This document shows positions 1 through 7,203 of a stretch of 15,921 bases of DNA, one piece after another. The position numbers were made by a program, and so were the translations under genes. Position 1 is the stretch's first letter, and the number at the start of each line of letters is the position of its first letter. Source of the DNA: Acidobacteriota bacterium (GTDB taxonomy: Bacteria > Acidobacteriota > Terriglobia > Terriglobales > Acidobacteriaceae). Location of the stretch: NCBI GenBank assembly GCA_023410055.1, contig JAEYQK010000026.1, forward strand, positions 1-15,921, given 5' to 3'. The notes beneath the pieces are model-generated. The model had not been told where the DNA came from and did no database searches. It was given only the letters and a program-made list of their open reading frames with translations.

Positions 1-17
1 ACATGAGCAATCGGTTG

Positions 18-33
18 GAGTTGCGTGCAACTC
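18..33. repeat. Small inverted repeat downstream of the ygiC-like gene
   Basis: GAGTTG (18-23) and CAACTC (28-33) form a 6-bp stem around CGTG. It lies about 50 bp past the stop of the minus-strand ygiC-like gene and could help end that transcript. No T-run follows it on the minus strand, so an intrinsic terminator is not supported. Confidence 0.25.
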
Positions 34-81
34 GGGGCAGGAACTTCTCCCGGTCGCCGTTAGTCGCACTTGTTAAGTGAA

Positions 82-1212
82 TCAACGAAACAGATGTGGC
101 ACAAACCGGCTGGTGTTGGTCGTAACGAGCGTGTCGGACTCGCGTATGCCCATTCCTGCCGGATCCTGATCGATCATCCAACTGCCGATCACCGGATAAT
201 TCCCCTGCATGTTGGGAATGTCCGCGATCGCCTGGTACACGAACCCCTCGCTCCCGTATTGCCCATATGTTTGCGTCTTGTCGTCGCCTCTGACCACCGC
301 GATGTTCGCCCCTTCACGCGATAGCAGCGGCTTGCGCACGTAGTCTGTCATTTCACGCGGACTATCGAGGTAAGCAGGTAGCAGGTATTCGTGCCCAGGG
401 TACATTTCCCACAGAACCGCCAGCAGGCCCTTGTTCGAGAACATCATCTTCCAGATCGGTTCGATCCACTGTGTCTTGTGTATCGAGTCAATGGCCAATT
501 GGCCGAACTCCTCTGCCAGCATCGTCTCCCACGGATATAGCTTGAAGATCGTGCCCATCGGCTTTTCATTAAGGTCGACGAACTGGAACTTCGCGTTGTC
601 CCAGCCGACGTCCTTCATCAGGATGTCGGAGGTCTTTACCTTCGCCTGTTCCGCCGTATCTCGCAGATAGGTGATGGTCATCGTGTCTTCGTCGGTATCA
701 ACGTGAGCGAAGTACACGGGCTCGGACACATACGGCTTCAGGTCCGTCCACTTGGCGACAAGCTTCTCGTGAATCGAATTGAATTGATCGGCTTTCGGGA
801 AACAGTCTTGTAACCAGTACCACTGAGCAACAGCCGCCTCAACCAGTGCCGTCGGAGTATCGGCATTGTATTCAAGCAGCTTGATGTCGCGCCCGTTGAA
901 CGCGAGATCGAAACGTCCATAGAGCGCGGGCGGTTCTTCGTTCCATGCACGGCGGATCGCGTCAGCGGCATTGGCCGCAATCTTCAGATCGGCAAAACGA
1001 TTGTTGTCGATGATGAACTGTCCGGCGGCAAGGCACATCTCCTGCAATTTGCCCGTTGCCAGTTCGATCGCATCGACTTCGGCCGATGAGAATTCGTAAT
1101 ACGCCGATTCGTTCCAGTAGGGCTTGCCACCATCAAGGGTGTGATAGGTCAATCCCACCGATTCGACTTTCTCCTGCCAGTTCTTTCTCGGACTTACTTG
1201 ATTCCTTCGCAT
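82..1212 (-). CDS. ygiC: YgiC-type glutathionylspermidine synthase-like ATP-grasp protein
   Basis: A 376-residue protein matching E. coli YgiC (about 386 aa) from end to end: ALYGRFDLAF (96-105), LLEYNADTPT (112-121), IFKLYPWE (222-229), SNKGLLAVLWEMYP (259-272), VRKPLLSREGAN (292-303), GSWMI (343-347), AGMGIRE (352-358) and C-terminal SRFVPHLF. This is the synthase-like ATP-grasp half of the glutathionylspermidine synthetase family, without the amidase domain. Family members are expected to form an ATP-dependent amide bond, but the substrate is not established and the protein is probably cytosolic. A longer open frame reaches 1416, but its first 68 residues are low-complexity and overlap the upstream gene. 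ATG at 1212 is chosen because its A is shared with the upstream TAA (TAATG) and AGGTGG lies just before it. The pair resembles the ygiB-ygiC pairing of enterobacteria. Confidence 0.93.
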   Translation of the reverse strand: MRRNQVSPRKNWQEKVESVGLTYHTLDGGKPYWNESAYYEFSSAEVDAIELATGKLQEMCLAAGQFIIDNNRFADLKIAANAADAIRRAWNEEPPALYGRFDLAFNGRDIKLLEYNADTPTALVEAAVAQWYWLQDCFPKADQFNSIHEKLVAKWTDLKPYVSEPVYFAHVDTDEDTMTITYLRDTAEQAKVKTSDILMKDVGWDNAKFQFVDLNEKPMGTIFKLYPWETMLAEEFGQLAIDSIHKTQWIEPIWKMMFSNKGLLAVLWEMYPGHEYLLPAYLDSPREMTDYVRKPLLSREGANIAVVRGDDKTQTYGQYGSEGFVYQAIADIPNMQGNYPVIGSWMIDQDPAGMGIRESDTLVTTNTSRFVPHLFR

Positions 1213-1544
1213 TAGCCACCTATTCCGAACGAGTGTCCGAAGCCACCACGCGAGACAGATCTGCCGCTCACGGCCTTTGCCCCTGGTGTAGGAGCTAGGG
1301 CTCCTCCAACAACCGAGTCGCCGATCCTTCCGCCGCTGCTCCCGCTGTAGAGCCAGTAATACGGGAGAATGCCAGCGCCGCCGCGGCCACCAGCCGTGCT
1401 CCCATCCTGTTCGCAATAGCGGTCGTCAACGATCCGCCGGTTCTGATCAACACAATCGCGCACCTCAGTGCGGCTACACGCCGTCGTACTCAGTGCCGCT
1501 ACTGCCGCTAACAGCGTCAATGTCACGGATGTAGATTTCTTCAT
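1212..1544 (-). CDS. ygiB: Short YgiB-like (DUF1190-like) lipoprotein
   Basis: A 110-residue protein with a lysine-led N terminus, a hydrophobic segment (about 7-19) and a lipobox-like STTAC ending at Cys23, so probably a membrane-anchored lipoprotein. After the anchor it has a short Cys-bounded stretch (C31 to C44, DCVDQNRRIVDDRYC), then a Gly/Ser-rich part with PYYWLY (61-66), and ends in SVSRGGFGHSFG. The last motif parallels the TRGGFG motif near the end of E. coli YgiB, a protein of about 220 residues, so this is roughly half length. The stop overlaps the start of the ygiC-like gene (TAATG), which suggests coupled translation and a shared role. The Shine-Dalgarno sequence is weak (AGGAC at a long distance). 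Identity rests on the tail motif, the Cys pair and the ygiC neighbour rather than full-length similarity; function is unknown. Confidence 0.75.
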   Translation of the reverse strand: MKKSTSVTLTLLAAVAALSTTACSRTEVRDCVDQNRRIVDDRYCEQDGSTAGGRGGAGILPYYWLYSGSSGGRIGDSVVGGALAPTPGAKAVSGRSVSRGGFGHSFGIGG

Positions 1545-1788
1545 CTAGAGTCAGTGTCCTAACTGGAAGAAAAGAGCTTTAAACAAATTTACACTGAGCC
1601 TAACGAGTGCGCGAAGCCAAAATCCAAACGATGCGAGTTCGCCTCTCGCTACATCAAGCCGTGATTCTGAGCGAAGGCAGTGAACTTATAGAGAACTTCA
1701 CGGGTTGGTGCATCGGTGGCTCGTGGGGCCAAAACATCAGTGACAAGCCACGCCGCTCTTAGTACGCTTTCCTTCTGCACCAAACAAC

Positions 1789-1794
1789 GGAGGG
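1789..1794 (+). promoter_or_regulatory. Ribosome binding site of the GH3 gene
   Basis: GGAGGG lies three bases before the ATG at 1798. It is strong but close, and it supports that start over downstream ATGs because the protein then begins with a proper signal peptide. Confidence 0.7.
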
Positions 1795-1797
1795 TTC

Positions 1798-4320
1798 ATG
1801 CGAAGCACAAGCCGTGCGCTGGTTCTGCTTGCCGTCATTCTCGTAATTCTGTCATTGCACTCGTTCGCTCAGGCCACGTCTGCCGAAGCCGATACTCGAG
1901 CTGAGGCCATCCTCAAGAAGATGACGCTTGAGGAGAAGATCGACTTTATTGGCGGTACCGATGGCTTCTTCATTCGGGGTATTCCGCGTCTCGGTGTACC
2001 TCGAATTAAGATGGCTGACGGCCCTATGGGCGTACGCAATTTCGGTCCAGCAACCGCTATGGCAGCCGGCATCGGACTTGCCGCTTCATGGAATCCCGCT
2101 CTTGCCCAGCAAGTCGGCGAACAGATTGGCCGCGACGCCCGTGCCAAGGGCGTTCACTACCTGCTTGGCCCCGGCGTGAACATTTATACGTCCCCTATGA
2201 ACGGACGCAACTTTGAATATGTCGGCGAAGACCCCTTCCTCGGATCTCGCGTGGCCGTCGGATACATCCAGGGAGTGCAGAAGCAGGGCGTCAGCGCCAC
2301 GATCAAGCACTTCATGGGCAACAACTCCGAGTTCGAACGCCACAACCTTGACGTTGTGATGGACGAGCGCACGATGCGCGAGATTTATCTGCCGATCTTC
2401 GAGGCTGGCGTAAAGGAGGCGAAAGTCGGGTCCATTATGGACTCGTACAATCTGATCAACGGTGTACACGCGACACAGAACGGACTCCTGAATACTGATA
2501 TCGCCAAGAAGGAGTGGGGCTTCTCCGGCGTGATCATGTCGGACTGGGTCGCGACCTACGATGCGGTTGGGGCAGCCAACGGCGGACTCGACCTGGAGAT
2601 GCCCTCTGGCGAATTCATGAATCGCGCCAAGTTGCTTCCGGCGATCAAGGAAGGGAAGGTCTCCGAGGCGACGATAGACGACAAGGTCCGCCGGATATTG
2701 CGGACCTCGATCCAGTTTGGCTGGTTTGATCGGGACCAGACCGACCTTTCCGTTTCCCGCTACAACATGCAGGGACGTGAAGTCGCACTGCAAGCCGCTC
2801 GCGAAGCCATGGTCTTGCTGAAAAACGATGGGAACCTTCTTCCTCTCGACAAGTCTAAGGTGAAGTCGGTCGCCATTATTGGACCGGATGCGTATCCTGC
2901 GGTGCCAGTTGGCGGTGGAAGCGCGCAGGTTGAACCATTCGCCGCGACCAGCTTCCTTGAGGGCCTCGCGAACAGCCTCGGGACGGGAGTCAACGTCTAC
3001 TACAGTCGCGGCTTGCCAACGACTTCTGAAATCGCCGAGCGAACGAACTTCAGCATCGCGCCGGACGGAAAAGCCAGAGGCCTGAAAGCCGAGTTCTTTT
3101 CCAACCCGACTCTGAGCGGTACGCCTGCGCATAGTCGCGTTGATCAGCGCGTGGCGTTCGGGCGTGGCTATGAGTATCCCGGCTTTGCGGGCGAGTCCAC
3201 AAACCAGAACAAGACCGGATTCTCCGTTCGCTGGATGGGTTACTACACGCCGGAAAAGGCTGGGTTGCACACGATCTTCATCCAGGGACCTGGGGAAGGC
3301 GGTGGTTATCGTCTGTTCGTCGACGACAAACTTGTAGTCGATGACTGGGCACATTCGATTCATCAGACTGCACTCGAGCAGGTGGCGTTGACGGCTGCGC
3401 CTCACAAGGTCGTGCTAGAACAGTTCCGTAATTACAAGTTCGGTCGTTCGCGCATCGAGATGGGCATCGCGCGCGAGGGAACGCTGGTTACGCCGGAAGC
3501 GAAGGCGCTGGCCGCGAAAGCTGACGTCGTAGTCGTGGCCGCTGGATTCGATCCGAGCAACGAAAGCGAGGGTGCGGATCGCACTTTCCAACTGCCTGTA
3601 GGTCAGGACGAACTTATTCGCGAGATGGCGGCGGCGAACAAGAACATGGTTGTTGCCGTGACCTCTGGCGGTGCGTTCGATACGAACTCATGGCTCGATC
3701 GCGTGCCTGTGCTTATTGAAACGTGGTATCCGGGCCAGGAAGGCGGCACTGCATTGGCCGAGATTCTGACTGGCGAGGTGAATCCTTCTGGACGCTTGCC
3801 GATCAGCTTCGACCGACGCTGGGAAGATAATCCTTCGCATGACAGCTACTATCCCGAGCCGGGAACGAATCGCGTTGTGTACAAGAACGGAGTCTTCGTC
3901 GGCTACCGCGGTTACGAGCACAACGGTACCAAACCGTTGTTCCCGTTCGGCTACGGGTTGTCGTACACGACGTTCAAGTACGCGAACCTGACGATCAAGC
4001 CTGCGGCTCAGACTGGTTCGTACGAGGTTTCGTTCGACGTAAAGAACATTGGCAATCGCGCTGGCGCAGACGTTGCGCAAGTCTACGTTGGCGAGAAGAA
4101 CCCGAAAGTGCCGCGTCCGGTGAAGGAGCTTAAGGGCTTCTCGAAAGTCTTGCTCGCTCCGGGTGAGACGAAGAACGTGACGGTCACGCTCGATCCGCGA
4201 GCTTTCTCGTACTACGATGTTGCGGCGAAGCAGTGGAAGGCCAATCCGGGACAGTTTGACGTTCTGGTTGGCCGATCCGTCGAGCAGATCGAGCTATCGG
4301 GCAAGATCAGCTTGCAGTAG
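1798..4320 (+). CDS. Secreted glycoside hydrolase family 3 (beta-glucosidase-like) with PA14 domain
   Basis: An 840-residue protein. Residues 1-26 form a signal peptide (basic start, LVLLAVILVILSL core, AQA cleavage motif), so it is exported. The GH3 N-terminal barrel follows, with KMADGPMGVRN, IKHFMGNNSEFER and the nucleophile motif GVIMSDW (catalytic Asp249). The GH3 C-terminal domain is split by a PA14 insertion (about 425-570; GLKAEFF at its start, RLFVDDKLVVDDW inside), after which it resumes. ESEGADR (589-595) holds the likely acid/base Glu, by analogy with PA14-containing GH3 enzymes such as KmBglI. A fibronectin type III-like domain ends the protein (about 728-832). The enzyme should release terminal beta-linked sugars from oligosaccharides or glycosides; glucose versus xylose preference cannot be read from the sequence. 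It stands alone, divergent from the ygiB-ygiC pair, and is closed by a strong terminator. Confidence 0.95.
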   Translation: MRSTSRALVLLAVILVILSLHSFAQATSAEADTRAEAILKKMTLEEKIDFIGGTDGFFIRGIPRLGVPRIKMADGPMGVRNFGPATAMAAGIGLAASWNPALAQQVGEQIGRDARAKGVHYLLGPGVNIYTSPMNGRNFEYVGEDPFLGSRVAVGYIQGVQKQGVSATIKHFMGNNSEFERHNLDVVMDERTMREIYLPIFEAGVKEAKVGSIMDSYNLINGVHATQNGLLNTDIAKKEWGFSGVIMSDWVATYDAVGAANGGLDLEMPSGEFMNRAKLLPAIKEGKVSEATIDDKVRRILRTSIQFGWFDRDQTDLSVSRYNMQGREVALQAAREAMVLLKNDGNLLPLDKSKVKSVAIIGPDAYPAVPVGGGSAQVEPFAATSFLEGLANSLGTGVNVYYSRGLPTTSEIAERTNFSIAPDGKARGLKAEFFSNPTLSGTPAHSRVDQRVAFGRGYEYPGFAGESTNQNKTGFSVRWMGYYTPEKAGLHTIFIQGPGEGGGYRLFVDDKLVVDDWAHSIHQTALEQVALTAAPHKVVLEQFRNYKFGRSRIEMGIAREGTLVTPEAKALAAKADVVVVAAGFDPSNESEGADRTFQLPVGQDELIREMAAANKNMVVAVTSGGAFDTNSWLDRVPVLIETWYPGQEGGTALAEILTGEVNPSGRLPISFDRRWEDNPSHDSYYPEPGTNRVVYKNGVFVGYRGYEHNGTKPLFPFGYGLSYTTFKYANLTIKPAAQTGSYEVSFDVKNIGNRAGADVAQVYVGEKNPKVPRPVKELKGFSKVLLAPGETKNVTVTLDPRAFSYYDVAAKQWKANPGQFDVLVGRSVEQIELSGKISLQ

Positions 4321-4335
4321 ATCCTGGCGAACTTA

Positions 4336-4380
4336 TTGGCCCACACAGCGGCAGTCGTTGTGTGGGCCGAATTCTTGTTC
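4336..4380 (+). terminator. Rho-independent terminator of the GH3 gene
   Basis: GGCCCACACA (4338-4347) pairs perfectly with TGTGTGGGCC (4359-4368), the stem extending inward through GCG/CGT (one G-T pair) to a 5-nt loop. A T-rich tail (attcttgttc) follows. It begins about 15 bp after the GH3 stop. Confidence 0.85.
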
Positions 4381-4570
4381 CAACTTCAGAACATCGCTAC
4401 GACATTTCCGTTGATCTTGCACCGCGACGATGGTACAAAGATTCCGCTTTCAAACGACCATCTCGGTGTACGCTGTACTTGCGATGTTGCAAGTTGGTTA
4501 CGGTACCCCCCTCCCCCTACCGTGGGAGAGCGTACGACTGATGATCTAAACGAGTTAGCTTCAAAACTCT

Positions 4571-4608
4571 GACTGATGCTGACTGACGTTTGACTGACAG
4601 TCGACTGA
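4571..4608. repeat. Four GACTGA direct repeats in helical phase
   Basis: GACTGA begins at 4571, 4581, 4592 and 4603, a spacing of 10, 11 and 11 bp, so every copy faces the same side of the helix. The bases between copies differ, so the hexamer and its phase are what is shared. This could be a protein-binding array or a decayed simple repeat. Confidence 0.7.
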
Positions 4609-4700
4609 GAATTCTGGGCCCCGTCGTTTCGCAGCGAGGTTACTAAGTCATCACCCCGTTCCCGCTCAAGCCAAAATCGGGCTTGAATGGGGCACCGACG

Positions 4701-4721
4701 GAATCACTGTAGCAGTGATTC
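4701..4721. repeat. Perfect 9-bp inverted repeat
   Basis: GAATCACTG (4701-4709) and CAGTGATTC (4713-4721) are perfect complements around TAG. No T-run follows on either strand, so it is not a standard terminator. It lies about 235 bp before the OLD gene. Confidence 0.7.
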
Positions 4722-4804
4722 GCGTGAAGTGAACAAAGGGCTGTGGAAATTCCGGGAAGTGGAACAGAGGGTGCACGCGGTTCTGGATCGTAGTGGTTGT
4801 CGAA

Positions 4805-4840
4805 CGCACCCTCCCCTGAAGGGGAAGGGTGCGGCACCCT
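4805..4840. repeat. Two overlapping, mutually exclusive hairpins (GGGTGC repeat family)
   Basis: CGCACCCTCCCC (4805-4816) pairs with GGGG and AGGGTGCG (4821-4833, one bulged A) around TGAA. The arm AGGGTGC (4826-4832) can instead pair with GCACCCT (4834-4840). A related element, GGGTG CGC CACCC, sits at 4872-4884. I take these as members of a dispersed intergenic repeat family; an attenuator-like switch is possible but would lie upstream of the predicted promoter. Confidence 0.6.
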
Positions 4841-4899
4841 AGTTCTTCAGATTCGGCAGATCAGAGTGAAAGGGTGCGCCACCCGCCAGGGTTTTCTGT

Positions 4900-4928
4900 T
4901 TGTGCTCCCCTCACTGAAGTGAGACAAT
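4900..4928 (+). promoter_or_regulatory. Putative promoter with palindromic operator before the OLD gene
   Basis: TTGTGC (4900-4905) and GACAAT (4923-4928) are separated by 17 bp and match the sigma70 -35 and -10 boxes at 3/6 and 4/6. The palindrome CTCACT-GA-AGTGAG (4910-4923) fills the spacer, a common operator position. Predicted transcription would begin near 4935, about 20 nt before the ATG. The boxes are weak, so this is tentative. Confidence 0.35.
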
Positions 4929-4955
4929 CGTGTCCCGACATTTTTGAGAGACAAC

Positions 4956-7043
4956 ATGAAACTGAAGCGATTTCGCGTTAAGCAGTTCAGGTCAGTGCGC
5001 GATAGTGGATGGATAGAAACAGACGACGTCACCGCTCTGATCGGCACGAACGAGTCCGGGAAAACCAACCTTCTCATTCCACTCTGGAAACTGAAGCCCG
5101 CGAAAGACGGCGAGATCAACCCACTCTCGGACTACCCGCGTAAGGAATACCACGAGATTCGCGCGATGGAGACGAAGCCAGTCTTCATAACTGCGGAATT
5201 TTCTTTACCTGATTCCCTGATTGATGAACTGGTCGCGCTAACGGGTGCTTCTAGGAAAGACCTAGCTACAGCAAGCGTCAGTAGGAACTATGACGGTAAG
5301 TACTTGATCGGATTCCCACAGGCAGCGCCTTTACGGGCGATTAGCTCGTCTGAAATCGTTGCACTACTCGTTAGCGCCAGAACTGATATTGCGAGTTTAG
5401 CGCCCGCGAGCGGTGCAGAAGAGGAAGTCAAGGCCAACATCCTCGCTGCTCTAGATCAGGCGATAACCTCCGCCAAAGCACTGGGCAACAGCCTAGAAGA
5501 GGATGATCTTACATCGCTGCATTCGCAATTGACTGCCATCGACATGGCAAAAGCCTCGAAACGCTCTGTTATCAGCCCTCGTTTCGGCCAGCTGCTCGAT
5601 TCGATGTCGGAAACCATCGCGAAGGTAACGCGCCCCCACCCGCAGGAGAACTCGGACGCTCGCAAACTGGTCCTTGATAACGTTCCTTCGTTCGTTTACT
5701 ACAGCAATTACGGCAACTTGGATTCCGAAATCTATCTTCCTCATGTCATTCAGAACATGGCCCGAAAAGATCTGGGCACAAAGGAAGAGGCTAAGGTCCG
5801 CACGCTCAGAGTGCTTTTTGACTTTGTGAAACTTCAGCCGAAGGAGATCATGGAGCTTGGAAAAGATTTACCAACAACGCCCCATCCTCCAACGCAAGAG
5901 CAAATCGACGCAACCGCCGAACGTAAGAAAGAACGTGACGTATTACTTCAGTCGGCTTCAACGCAGCTAACGAGGAGGTTCCGAGATTGGTGGAAGCAGG
6001 GCGACTATCGCTTTCGATTTCAAGCCGATGGTGACCACTTTCGGATTTGGGTTTCCGACGATCTACGACCGGAAGACATTGAGTTGGAGAATCGCAGTAC
6101 TGGGCTGCAATGGTTTCTCAGCTTCTACTTGATTTTTTTGGTCGAAAGCGCGGACGCACACGAGAATTCAATTCTCCTCCTAGATGAACCCGGCCTATCC
6201 TTGCACCCGCTCGCACAGCGCGACTTGTCCCGGTTTTTCGACAACCTGTCCACAACAAACCAGCTGGTCTACACGACCCACTCGCCGTTCATGGTAGACC
6301 CGGATCGATTGGATCGAGTTAAGGCAGTGTACGTTGATGAAGATGGCTATACTGAATCATCCCCGAACCTGCGAATACGCGAAGCGACCGAATCTCAATC
6401 CAAATCTATCTATGCGGTGTACGCAGCACTCGGATTGACCGTTTCCCAGACGCTTTTCCTCGGATGCAAAACTGTCGTCGTGGAAGGTGGCTCTGATCAG
6501 ATATATCTAGCAACGATCAAGAATTTCTTGATCGCGCACGGTCTTGTGAAGCCGAAACGCGAGTATGTTTTCGCACCGGCGGGAGGCGTTAAGGGCGTTC
6601 GGGCGGTGGTTGCCATTCTCACTGCAAAAGACGAAAGTCTGCCATATGTTCTTCTTGACGACGACACTCCCGGTCGGGCACTCGCGAAACAGCTGACCTC
6701 GGGTCTGTACGGTGGTTCGGCGGAGCGCGTATTGAGTGCGAAGGACTTTGCCGGCATGGATGGAGCCGAGATTGAAGACTTAGTGCCCGTCGCTTTGATG
6801 GCGGGTCTCGTCACGAGGTTCTTGCGCGGTGCACCGGAGGACTTTTCCGATTCAGTCTCATCTGCTAAGCCCATTGTCCCTCAAATCGAAGAATTCGCGA
6901 AGCATCATGGAATAGAGTTGGTCTTGGGGTGGAAGGTGGAGCTCGCGAAGATGTTCGTGGCAAAGATCCTTAGAAACCCCGATGTGATCGATTCAGCGGT
7001 GGAGGCAAAATGGAAGTCCTTGTTCGACAGGCTAGAGACATAA
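4956..7043 (+). CDS. OLD-family ATP-dependent endonuclease (ABC ATPase plus TOPRIM)
   Basis: A 695-residue protein. The N-terminal ABC/SMC-like ATPase shows Walker A GTNESGKT (30-37), a signature-like ENRSTGLQWF before Walker B, Walker B ILLLDEPGLSLHP (Asp410, Glu411) and an H-loop TTHSPF (His442); the segment between Walker A and B is long. A C-terminal TOPRIM domain follows, with VVVEGGSDQ (Glu510, Asp514), LLDDDTPG (Asp568-Asp570) and AEIEDLV, the acidic residues that bind metal for DNA cleavage in OLD nucleases. Proteins of this architecture include phage P2 Old and GajA of Gabija, and many act in phage defence. No UvrD-like helicase (GajB) follows; the next gene is a DUF4145 protein. ATG at 4956 is preferred, with GAGAG five bases upstream; an in-frame TTG at 4944 would add four residues. 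All motifs appear intact. Confidence 0.9.
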   Translation: MKLKRFRVKQFRSVRDSGWIETDDVTALIGTNESGKTNLLIPLWKLKPAKDGEINPLSDYPRKEYHEIRAMETKPVFITAEFSLPDSLIDELVALTGASRKDLATASVSRNYDGKYLIGFPQAAPLRAISSSEIVALLVSARTDIASLAPASGAEEEVKANILAALDQAITSAKALGNSLEEDDLTSLHSQLTAIDMAKASKRSVISPRFGQLLDSMSETIAKVTRPHPQENSDARKLVLDNVPSFVYYSNYGNLDSEIYLPHVIQNMARKDLGTKEEAKVRTLRVLFDFVKLQPKEIMELGKDLPTTPHPPTQEQIDATAERKKERDVLLQSASTQLTRRFRDWWKQGDYRFRFQADGDHFRIWVSDDLRPEDIELENRSTGLQWFLSFYLIFLVESADAHENSILLLDEPGLSLHPLAQRDLSRFFDNLSTTNQLVYTTHSPFMVDPDRLDRVKAVYVDEDGYTESSPNLRIREATESQSKSIYAVYAALGLTVSQTLFLGCKTVVVEGGSDQIYLATIKNFLIAHGLVKPKREYVFAPAGGVKGVRAVVAILTAKDESLPYVLLDDDTPGRALAKQLTSGLYGGSAERVLSAKDFAGMDGAEIEDLVPVALMAGLVTRFLRGAPEDFSDSVSSAKPIVPQIEEFAKHHGIELVLGWKVELAKMFVAKILRNPDVIDSAVEAKWKSLFDRLET

Positions 7044-7192
7044 GGCTGGTGGACGGCTGGCCCACCTCCCAGTTCTTACGCTCGCGCACAATTTCTTTGG
7101 TTACACCATAGACGAATTCGCCGAGCCTATCCTCTGCAACACCGAAAACGTGCACACAGAAGTTTTGAACGATCGGATTCAGCTAGTCAAAT
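7036..7192 (+). pseudogene. Possible remnant of a gene's 3' end between the OLD and DUF4145 genes
   Basis: The 160-bp gap between the two genes contains a frame open from just after TAG 7033-7035 to TAG at 7190-7192. It has no ATG or GTG near its beginning; the first GTG is close to the end. Its product reads like protein (HNFFGYTIDEFAEPILCN and following), and its stop abuts the AGGAG of the next gene. It is in a different frame from the OLD gene. It may be the tail of a lost gene, or chance; I recognise no family. Confidence 0.2.
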
Positions 7193-7197
7193 AGGAG
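7193..7197 (+). promoter_or_regulatory. Ribosome binding site of the DUF4145 gene
   Basis: AGGAG lies six bases before GTG 7204. This ideal spacing is the reason to accept GTG as the start. Confidence 0.75.
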
Positions 7198-7203
7198 TCT
7201 CTC

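Larger units (their letters stand above)
4381..4955. other. Gene-free, repeat-rich intergenic region
   Basis: No reading frame here looks like a protein. It holds an ACGGTA/TACCGT inverted repeat (4500-4505, 4518-4523) around a C-rich loop, phased GACTGA repeats (4571-4608), a CAAGCC/GGCTTG stem (4667-4672, 4680-4685), a perfect 9-bp inverted repeat (4701-4721), overlapping GGGTGC hairpins (4805-4840), a further GGGTG...CACCC hairpin (4872-4884) and a promoter-associated palindrome (4910-4923). Short open frames across it follow the repeats and match nothing I recognise. Confidence 0.7.

Noticed and set aside
1213..1416. N-terminal extension of the ygiC-like gene by 68 codons
   Set aside because: The extension is Arg/Trp-rich, lies within the ygiB-like gene, and has no counterpart in E. 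coli YgiC. The TAATG junction explains the start better.
2086..3405. A 439-codon open frame on the minus strand inside the GH3 gene
   Set aside because: It is an antisense shadow of a high-GC gene. The plus-strand protein has complete GH3 and PA14 motifs across the same interval.
4500..4523. G-quadruplex candidate in the C-rich stretch
   Set aside because: Only two adjacent long G-runs occur on the minus strand, not four separated runs. The ACGGTA/TACCGT stem is the clearer structure.
6970..7155. Minus-strand 61-codon frame across the OLD gene end and the gap
   Set aside because: It overlaps the OLD C terminus, has no ribosome site and matches no family. The plus-strand frame through the gap is at least as protein-like.
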